Below are positions 1 through 5,868 of a stretch of DNA of 5,868 nt, one piece after another. This DNA comes from JACDBD01 sp050743385 (GTDB lineage Bacteria > Actinomycetota > Acidimicrobiia > IMCC26256 > JACDBD01). The translations under genes were made by a program, and so were the position numbers. The stretch lies in NCBI GenBank assembly GCA_050743385.1, contig JBOGFJ010000281.1:1-5868 (forward strand), given 5' to 3'. The notes beneath the pieces are model-generated. The model did no database searches. It worked only from the letters and a program-made list of their open reading frames with translations, and had not been told where the DNA came from. Each line of letters starts with the position of its first letter. The first letter of the stretch is position 1.

Positions 1-704
1 GTGTAGGCGTCGCCGCCCGAGGCCCGGGGGTCGATCCGCAGGATCTTGCCCAACAGGGTGGCGAGCGACTGGCCGTTCCCGCCCGGGGCGTGGCCGTCGC
101 CCGAGTCGCCGCCGCCACCTCCGTCGCCCAACCCGATGTAGAGGAGGTCGTCGGGGCCGAACGCGAGCTGACCGCCGTTGTGATTCGACTGGGGCTGATC
201 GAGGGCCAGGACCTCCCGACGCGAAGCGGGGTCGGCGGTGCCGTCGGTCATCGAGTACTCGTCGACGCGGGTGTCGCCGTCGGTGTTGGTGTAGTGCGCG
301 TAGAGCGCGGTGCCGTCGGGCGAGAACGCGATCCCGAGCAGGCCCCGCTCCCCTCCGGTCCTCACCTGGTCGGTCAGATCGAGCACGGGCACGGCGTCGA
401 GCACGCCGTCGCGTACCGCCACGATGCGCCCCGCCTGTTCGGCCACGTACAGCGCGGTGTCTCCCTCGCGCACCGCCATGGCCGTCGGGGCCTCGACGTC
501 GGCCACCGGTGTCAGGGTCACCGCGGCTGCGCCGAGGTCGGCCGCTCGCGTGCTCGGTGGAGCGCTGGCCGGCGGGCTGTTGGTCTCCGAAGTGCTCGTC
601 GCCGGCCGGGAACTCGGTGTTGATCCCTCGTCGCCGCCGCCGCCGTCACATGCCGCGGCGGCGAGCGTCAGGGCCGCGAGAACGGCGACGAGCATCCGGT
701 GCAC
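1..704 (-). CDS. PQQ-dependent sugar dehydrogenase (GSDH family) lipoprotein, N-terminal part
   Basis: This is the N-terminal 234 residues of a predicted exported quinoprotein that oxidises aldose sugars with PQQ and Ca2+ outside the membrane. It reads on the minus strand from GTG at 704 (or ATG at 695, residue 4) and is open to the left edge, so the C-terminal part is missing. Residues 1-19 form a short signal peptide (MHRMLVAVLAALTLAAAAC). Cys19 is a candidate lipidation site, although the lipobox has Ala rather than Leu at -3. A Gly/Ser/Thr/Pro-rich tether follows (about 20-55). The beta-propeller then shows family motifs: TAMAVREG (74-81), YVAEQAGRI (86-94), GGERGLLGIAFSPDG (117-131), SNHNGGQLAFGPDDLLYIGLGDGG (173-196) and LLGKILRIDP (217-226). 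His175 of the HNGG motif matches the expected catalytic base. These motifs are typical of the YliI/Asd-type aldose dehydrogenases. The exact sugar substrate cannot be read from the sequence. The gene is divergent from apgM and is probably unrelated to it in function. Confidence 0.93.
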   Translation of the reverse strand, partial: MHRMLVAVLAALTLAAAACDGGGGDEGSTPSSRPATSTSETNSPPASAPPSTRAADLGAAAVTLTPVADVEAPTAMAVREGDTALYVAEQAGRIVAVRDGVLDAVPVLDLTDQVRTGGERGLLGIAFSPDGTALYAHYTNTDGDTRVDEYSMTDGTADPASRREVLALDQPQSNHNGGQLAFGPDDLLYIGLGDGGGGGDSGDGHAPGGNGQSLATLLGKILRIDPRASGGDAY

Positions 705-712
705 GGCTGCGG

Positions 713-718
713 AGGCTA
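713..718 (-). promoter_or_regulatory. Candidate -10 element of the sugar dehydrogenase gene (TAGCCT)
   Basis: On the minus strand TAGCCT matches the actinobacterial TANNNT -10 pattern and ends 8 bases before the GTG at 704. Transcription would therefore start at or one base before the start codon, giving a leaderless mRNA. This would also explain the lack of a ribosome binding site. It is an inference from spacing only; a TANNNT hexamer can occur by chance. Confidence 0.35.
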
Positions 719-747
719 CCGGGGGAGGTTCAGGGACAGACCGCGCC

Positions 748-753
748 TACCAT
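748..753 (+). promoter_or_regulatory. Candidate -10 element of the apgM-cpgS-pgk2-rho unit (TACCAT)
   Basis: TACCAT fits the TANNNT -10 pattern and is followed by 7 bases (CGCGGCG) before the GTG start at 761. The expected transcription start thus coincides with the first base of apgM, suggesting leaderless translation, which is common in Actinobacteria. No Shine-Dalgarno sequence is present upstream at normal spacing, which agrees. No good -35 match is seen. Confidence 0.4.
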
Positions 754-760
754 CGCGGCG

Positions 761-1924
761 GTGAAGTACGTCGTGCTGGTGCCCGACGGATGCGCCGACG
801 AGCCGCTCGACGAGCTCGGTGGCCGCACCCCGCTCGACGTCGCGGAGATGCCCGCCCTCGCCGGGCTGGCCGCCGGGGGCGAAGTGGGACAGGCGGCGGT
901 GATCCCCGACGGTCTGCCTCCGGGCAGCGATGTCGGCAACATGGCGATCCTCGGCTACGACCCGGGCGTCTTCCACACCGGCCGGGCCCCCATCGAGGCT
1001 GCGGCCATGGGGGTCGAGCTCGCGCCCGGCGAGATGGCCTTCCGCTGCAATCTGGTGACCGTCGACGACACCACCGACCCTCCGACCATGGTCGACTTCG
1101 CCGGCGGCCATCTCACGAGCGAGCAGAGCCACCCCATCGTCGCCGCCCTCGACGACGCCCTCGGCGGGGGCCGCGACGGCGTGCGATTCCACGCCGGCGT
1201 GGAGTACCGCCACCTCTGCGTCGTCCCGCGCGATCTCGGCGACGCCGAGTGCGTGCCGCCACACGACCTCACCGGCCGGTCGGTGGTGCCCCCGAGCGGT
1301 CCGGCGGCCGCCAAGCTGCTCGCGCTCATGGACGCGTCGAAGGGCGTGGTGAGCGGCGCAGCGCACGCGGTCGGCGCGACGGCGACGCAGGTGTGGCTCT
1401 GGGGCCAGGGGATCCGCCCGACGATGCCTGCGTTCGCCGACCGCTTCGGCGTCGCGGGCCGGTTGAGCTCCGCCGTCGACCTCGTGCGCGGCCTCGGGGT
1501 GCTCACGGACCTCGAGGTGGTCGACGTCCCCGGCGCGACCGCGGGCTTCGACAACGACTACGCCGCCCAGCGCGACGCCTGCCTGGCTTCGCTCCGCGAC
1601 CGTGACTTCTTCCTCCTCCACGTCGAGGCGACGGACGAAGCCGGACACCAGGGTGACGTGTCCCAGAAGGTCACCGCGCTCGAGCGGTGGGACGCCGACG
1701 TGATCGGGCCGCTGGTCGCCGCCCTCGACGCGGAACCGTGGCGCCTGCTGCTCATGCCCGATCACGCCACGCCGTGCGCGCTCATGACCCACACCGCCGC
1801 CCCGGTGCCGTACCTCCTGTACGACGCGACCGCGGCCGGCCCGGGCGGCGAGTACACCGAGCGCGCGGTCGCCGACCGCACTCCCGTGGTCGCGCACGGC
1901 CTGATGGAGCGCCTGCTCGCGTAA
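761..1924 (+). CDS. apgM: 2,3-bisphosphoglycerate-independent phosphoglycerate mutase, archaeal (ApgM) type
   Basis: A 387-residue metalloenzyme of the alkaline phosphatase superfamily that interconverts 3- and 2-phosphoglycerate in the cytoplasm. The length suits the ApgM family (about 400). Motifs seen: VLVPDGCADEP (5-15, Asp9 a metal ligand), PGSDVGNMAILGYDP (54-68, Ser56 the expected phosphoserine nucleophile), TGRAPIEAA (73-81), FRCNLVT (94-100), VWLWGQGIRP (211-220), LHVEATDEAGHQGD (286-299, Asp292 and His296) and MPDHATPCALMTHTAAPVPYLLYD (332-355, Asp334, His335 and His344). The GTG at 761 is chosen because it gives the usual family start (M/V)KYVVLVPDG. The frame is open further upstream, but there it runs antisense to the dehydrogenase. 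It is the first gene of a tight operon and would supply 2-phosphoglycerate to the two genes behind it. Alternative: this bacterial subgroup has been annotated as a proposed homoserine kinase, and thrB often precedes rho in Actinobacteria. The family assignment is sure; the physiological substrate is less so. Confidence 0.92.
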   Translation: MKYVVLVPDGCADEPLDELGGRTPLDVAEMPALAGLAAGGEVGQAAVIPDGLPPGSDVGNMAILGYDPGVFHTGRAPIEAAAMGVELAPGEMAFRCNLVTVDDTTDPPTMVDFAGGHLTSEQSHPIVAALDDALGGGRDGVRFHAGVEYRHLCVVPRDLGDAECVPPHDLTGRSVVPPSGPAAAKLLALMDASKGVVSGAAHAVGATATQVWLWGQGIRPTMPAFADRFGVAGRLSSAVDLVRGLGVLTDLEVVDVPGATAGFDNDYAAQRDACLASLRDRDFFLLHVEATDEAGHQGDVSQKVTALERWDADVIGPLVAALDAEPWRLLLMPDHATPCALMTHTAAPVPYLLYDATAAGPGGEYTERAVADRTPVVAHGLMERLLA

Positions 1925-1928
1925 CGGC

Positions 1929-1934
1929 GGGAGG
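1929..1934 (+). promoter_or_regulatory. Ribosome binding site of cpgS (GGGAGG)
   Basis: GGGAGG lies 9 bases before the GTG at 1944, in the 19-bp gap after the apgM stop codon. It fixes the cpgS start and contrasts with apgM, which has no such site. Confidence 0.75.
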
Positions 1935-1943
1935 ACGACAGAG

Positions 1944-3353
1944 GTGCCAAACCGGCGCGTCCTCGTTTTGGTGGACGGCGAGCACTACCCGCCCGTCGTG
2001 CGCGCCGCGATCGAGGAGCTCCGCGCGCACGAGTGTGACGTCGTGGGCGCAGCGCTTCTCGGCGGGGGCGAGAAGCTTCGCGCCGACGTCCCCGCCGACT
2101 ACGGCGTCACGACGGTGACCGGACCGAGTCCGCTGGCGGCGTTGCTCGAGGGCCTGGAACGGTTCCCGGCCGACGAGGTCGTCGACCTGTCCGACGCTCC
2201 AGTCGTCGACGCGCGGAGCCGCATGCTCCTCGCGGCGCATGCGCTCCGTCGCCGCGTCCCTTACCGCGGTGCCGACTTCGCCTTCGATCCGCCGCTCCGT
2301 GCTCACCTTGCCGAGAAGCCGAGCATCGCCGTGATCGGTACGGGCAAGCGCACCGGCAAGACAGCGATCGCGGCCGCCGTCGCGCGCGCACTCGCCGCCG
2401 ACGGACGCCCGCCGGTGATCGTCGCGATGGGCCGTGGTGGCCCCTCTGATCCGGAGGTGATCGACCCGGCCGCCACCGATCTCTCGCCCGCCGCGCTCGT
2501 GGCCCGCGCCGAGACCGGCCGGCACGCCGCCAGCGACCACCTCGAGGACGCGCTCGCCGCCGGAGTCGTCACCGTCGGGACACGGCGCTGCGGCGGTGGC
2601 TTCGCCGGTGCGCCTGCGTCGAGCACGTTCCCCGCCGGAGTTGTGCTGGCGAATCGCCGACCCGAGCCGCTGCTGGTCCTCGAGGGCTCGGGCACCGCCA
2701 TACCACCGGTGCATGCCGACGCCACCCTGTGCGTGGTGCCCGGCGCCGCCGATCCCGAGATCGTGACGGGCTACCTCGGGCCCTACGCCTTGTTGCTGAG
2801 CGATCTGGTCGTCGTTACACTTGTGGACGTTCCACCGCCGCCCGGCTCGAGTCGGGCTGCCGTTCGGTCGCTCGCAGCTCCGGCGCTGGAAGACCGGATT
2901 CGGGACATCGCCCCGGATACACCGGTCCTCCACACCGCTTTGCGGCCATGGCCTCTCGCCTCGATCGAGGGGCGGTCGATCTTCTTTGCCACCACCGCTC
3001 CCGAGCCGATAGCAGCCCGGGCGGCGGCTCATCTGGAGTCTCGGCACCGCGCCACCGTCGTGGGCCGGACCAGTCACCTCGCCGAGCGAGACCGGCTCGT
3101 CGAGGACCTGGCTCGGATCCCCGCCGGGGTCGAGGTGCTCGTGACGGAGTTGAAGGCAGCCGCGGTCGACGTCGCCACCAGGGTGGCGCTCGATCGGGGC
3201 ATGGAGGTCATCTACTGCGACAACCGACCAGAACCCATGGTGACCGGTGCCGACCACGCCGGCCCGCCCGATCGGTTCGACGCTGCCGTACGCGCAGTCG
3301 CCGACCTCGCCACCGAACGGTTCACCGCGTTGCAGGCGACCACATCGACATGA
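1944..3353 (+). CDS. cpgS: Cyclic 2,3-diphosphoglycerate synthetase
   Basis: A 469-residue cytoplasmic enzyme predicted to close 2,3-diphosphoglycerate into cyclic 2,3-diphosphoglycerate using ATP. The length matches the methanogen enzymes (about 460). Family blocks run along the whole protein. The N-terminal domain has VDGEHYPPVV (10-19), LLGGGEKLR (38-46), DLSDAPVVDARSR (81-93) and YRGADFAFDPP (107-117). The nucleotide-binding P-loop is GTGKRTGKT (132-140), followed by VAMGRGGPSDPE (160-171), GRHAASDHLEDAL (192-204), GTRRCGGGFAG (212-222) and LEGSGTAIPP (246-255). The C-terminal part has IEGRSIFFATTAP (341-353), VVGRTSHLAERD (372-383), TELKAAAVDVATRVA (401-415) and VIYCDNRPEP (422-431). No signal peptide or membrane segment is evident. 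The GTG start is set by a good ribosome binding site. The gene overlaps pgk2 by 4 bases, which joins substrate supply and cyclisation in one unit. The enzyme is known from methanogenic archaea. Its motifs are well kept here, so activity is likely, but the product in this bacterium is inferred. Confidence 0.92.
   Translation: MPNRRVLVLVDGEHYPPVVRAAIEELRAHECDVVGAALLGGGEKLRADVPADYGVTTVTGPSPLAALLEGLERFPADEVVDLSDAPVVDARSRMLLAAHALRRRVPYRGADFAFDPPLRAHLAEKPSIAVIGTGKRTGKTAIAAAVARALAADGRPPVIVAMGRGGPSDPEVIDPAATDLSPAALVARAETGRHAASDHLEDALAAGVVTVGTRRCGGGFAGAPASSTFPAGVVLANRRPEPLLVLEGSGTAIPPVHADATLCVVPGAADPEIVTGYLGPYALLLSDLVVVTLVDVPPPPGSSRAAVRSLAAPALEDRIRDIAPDTPVLHTALRPWPLASIEGRSIFFATTAPEPIAARAAAHLESRHRATVVGRTSHLAERDRLVEDLARIPAGVEVLVTELKAAAVDVATRVALDRGMEVIYCDNRPEPMVTGADHAGPPDRFDAAVRAVADLATERFTALQATTST
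3350..3353 (+). promoter_or_regulatory. ATGA stop/start overlap coupling cpgS and pgk2
   Basis: The TGA stop of cpgS and the ATG start of pgk2 share bases in ATGA. With only a weak AGG 13 bases upstream, termination-reinitiation is the likely way pgk2 is translated. This would keep the two enzymes in balance. Confidence 0.7.
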
Positions 3354-4309
3354 ACCCACAATCCGTTCGCCACATCGTCATCTCCGACGAGGAGCATCAG
3401 CTGCCCTACTCGAAGGGTCTGATGGCCGCGTCGATCATGGCCACCGGTCTCGCCCCGGCGCGCGCGTTCCACGTAGCCGAACGCGTCGAGGAACGCCTCC
3501 ACGACGCCGGGGTGTTGTCGGTGACGCATGCCGAGCTCGTCGATCTCACCCAACAGGTGCTGGTCGACGAGGTCGGCGGCCGCTACGCCGAGTCGTTCGC
3601 GAAGTGGCAGGTCGCGACCCGCCTCGACCGGCCGCTCGTCATCCTCATCGGTGGCGCGACCGGCGTCGGCAAGTCGACGATCGCCACGCAGCTGGCGGCC
3701 CGACTCGGCCTGACGCGGATCATCCCCACCGATGCGATCCGCGAGGTCATGCGCGCGATGTTCAGCGACGACATGCTGCCCACGCTGCACGCCTCGTCGT
3801 TCGAGGCCGAGCGCATCGCCTCCCGGAGCCCGCTGCCCCGCAGCGCCGATCCTGCGATCATCGGGTTCCGGGAGCAGTCGGTGGCCGTCATGGTTGGCGT
3901 ACGCGCGCTCGTCCGACGTGCCATCATGGAACGCACCGACCTGATCCTCGAGGGCGCCCACATCGCCCCGGGATTCCTCGACCTCTCCGAGTTCGAGGAC
4001 GCGGTCGTGGTCCCCTTCGTGGTCACGGTCGACGACGAGGAGCTGCACCGCTCGCACTTCATCCTGCGGGCCCACGAGTCACGGGGGCGAGCCTCCGACC
4101 GGTATCTCCAGCATTTCGACAACATCCGCAAGATCCAGCGTTACGTGAAGTCGCTGGCCATGGAGCACGGCATGCCGATCATTCCGTCCTACAACCTCGA
4201 CGCCACCCTCTCGCAGGTCATCGAGCTGGTGGTCACCGAGGCGACCCGGGCGGTGCCGGCTCCGGTGCTCTCGACCCGATCATCCCCCACCCCATTCCCA
4301 ACCCAGTAA
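3350..4309 (+). CDS. pgk2: 2-phosphoglycerate kinase
   Basis: A 319-residue cytoplasmic kinase predicted to phosphorylate 2-phosphoglycerate with ATP to 2,3-diphosphoglycerate, the substrate of the preceding gene product. Residues about 7-90 form an ATP-cone-like domain (IVISDEEHQLPYSKGLMA at 9-26, then the MATGL block and a helix rich in Arg/Glu). The kinase domain follows: a beta strand with a P-loop (LIGGATGVGKST, 99-110, Lys108), RIIPTDAIREVMR (123-135, Asp128), HASSFEA (147-153), LILEGAHIAPG (198-208) and HESRGRASDRYLQHFDNIRK (242-261). This order and length match archaeal 2-phosphoglycerate kinases. The ATG at 3350 is chosen because it overlaps the cpgS stop as ATGA and gives the normal family N-terminus. 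The reading frame is open back to 2729 but is antisense-free shadow coding of cpgS there. No strong ribosome binding site exists (AGG 13 bases upstream), so translation is probably coupled to cpgS. The last 15 residues are a Ser/Thr/Pro tail of unclear use. Confidence 0.92.
   Translation: MNPQSVRHIVISDEEHQLPYSKGLMAASIMATGLAPARAFHVAERVEERLHDAGVLSVTHAELVDLTQQVLVDEVGGRYAESFAKWQVATRLDRPLVILIGGATGVGKSTIATQLAARLGLTRIIPTDAIREVMRAMFSDDMLPTLHASSFEAERIASRSPLPRSADPAIIGFREQSVAVMVGVRALVRRAIMERTDLILEGAHIAPGFLDLSEFEDAVVVPFVVTVDDEELHRSHFILRAHESRGRASDRYLQHFDNIRKIQRYVKSLAMEHGMPIIPSYNLDATLSQVIELVVTEATRAVPAPVLSTRSSPTPFPTQ
4279..4305 (+). promoter_or_regulatory. C-rich, G-free stretch resembling a Rho-utilisation (rut) site
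   Basis: These 27 bases contain 16 C and no G, a clear break from the surrounding roughly balanced G and C. They code for the low-complexity C-terminal tail of 2-phosphoglycerate kinase and end 16 bases before the rho start codon. Rho loads on unstructured C-rich, G-poor RNA, and rho is autoregulated by Rho-dependent termination in its leader in E. coli. A similar role here is inference; the stretch is short for a full rut site. Confidence 0.3.
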
Positions 4310-4314
4310 GGAGA
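4308..4314 (+). promoter_or_regulatory. Ribosome binding site of rho (AAGGAGA)
   Basis: AAGGAGA overlaps the TAA stop of pgk2. Its GGAG core ends 8 bases before the ATG at 4322. The site is strong and well spaced, and supports both the rho start and cotranslation with pgk2. Confidence 0.8.
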
Positions 4315-4321
4315 CCTCCAG

Positions 4322-5868
<1,547 letters not shown>

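Larger units (their letters stand above)
705..760. promoter_or_regulatory. Divergent promoter region between the sugar dehydrogenase and apgM
   Basis: Only 56 bp separate the two divergent start codons, so the promoters of both units must lie here or overlap the ends of the genes. No Shine-Dalgarno sequence precedes either start at normal spacing. A TANNNT-type -10 element sits 7-8 bases before each start codon (listed separately). I see no convincing -35 hexamer and no clear operator palindrome. Confidence 0.5.

Noticed and set aside
509..760. A possible longer N-terminus for apgM upstream of 761
   Set aside because: It would be antisense to the dehydrogenase signal-peptide region, and the family begins at the KYVVLVPDG strand encoded from 761.
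705..760. Riboswitch or transcription-factor operator in the divergent gap
   Set aside because: The gap is 56 bp, too short for a riboswitch with leaderless starts, and no convincing palindrome is present.
310..1605. A 431-codon plus-strand frame spanning the dehydrogenase, the intergenic region and apgM
   Set aside because: It overlaps two well-supported genes on opposite strands and is Arg/Pro/Ala low complexity.
2729..3349. A possible longer N-terminus for 2-phosphoglycerate kinase upstream of 3350
   Set aside because: That part lies in another frame of cpgS and is Arg/Ser-rich without motifs; the ATG in the ATGA overlap gives the standard family N-terminus.
1782..3359. A 525-codon open frame on the minus strand opposite cpgS
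   Set aside because: It is antisense to a gene with clear family motifs, has no recognisable domain and is rich in Arg, Gly and His as expected of shadow frames in GC-rich DNA.
4310..4319. Inverted repeat GGAG-AC-CTCC over the rho ribosome binding site
   Set aside because: The loop would be only 2 bases, or the stem only 3 base pairs, too weak for a credible ribosome-site switch or terminator.

Overview
The window is a high-GC stretch (around 70 % G+C by eye, strong G/C third-position bias, GTG starts) from what looks like an actinobacterium. The main clue is the Rho protein, which has the long charged, Arg-rich insert between its N-terminal domain and its RNA-binding domain that is typical of Actinobacteria. 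An uncultured or Acidimicrobiia-like lineage is possible, but the sequence alone does not settle this. No mobile element, tRNA, rRNA or CRISPR array is visible.

Layout. Bases 1-704 (minus strand) hold the N-terminal 234 residues of a secreted, lipoprotein-like PQQ-dependent sugar dehydrogenase (GSDH family); its C-terminus lies beyond the left edge. A 56-bp divergent intergenic region (705-760) carries plausible -10 elements for both directions. Each is placed so that the transcript would start at or next to the start codon (leaderless). From 761 to the right edge four plus-strand genes are packed tightly: apgM (761-1924), cpgS (1944-3353), pgk2 (3350-4309) and rho (4322 to the edge, about 515 codons present). 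Gaps are 19 bp, a 4-bp ATGA overlap, and 12 bp. There is no terminator between them, so they look like one transcription unit.

How the genes work together. ApgM interconverts 3- and 2-phosphoglycerate. 2-Phosphoglycerate kinase makes 2,3-diphosphoglycerate with ATP. Cyclic 2,3-diphosphoglycerate synthetase closes the ring with a second ATP. Together they are a complete branch from glycolysis to cyclic 2,3-diphosphoglycerate (cDPG), the solute and thermoprotectant known from methanogenic archaea such as Methanothermus fervidus. An intact, apparently co-transcribed cDPG module in a bacterium, directly in front of rho, is the most interesting content here. In many Actinobacteria the gene in front of rho is thrB (homoserine kinase). 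The ApgM relative here belongs to a lineage that has itself been proposed to act as a homoserine kinase, so a link to threonine synthesis is a real alternative for that gene.

Smaller points: a 27-base G-free, C-rich stretch ends 16 bases before the rho start and resembles a Rho-utilisation site, which could serve autoregulation. Rho also carries Gly in place of the usual Ser of the LDSITRL motif, at a position known for bicyclomycin contact and resistance.
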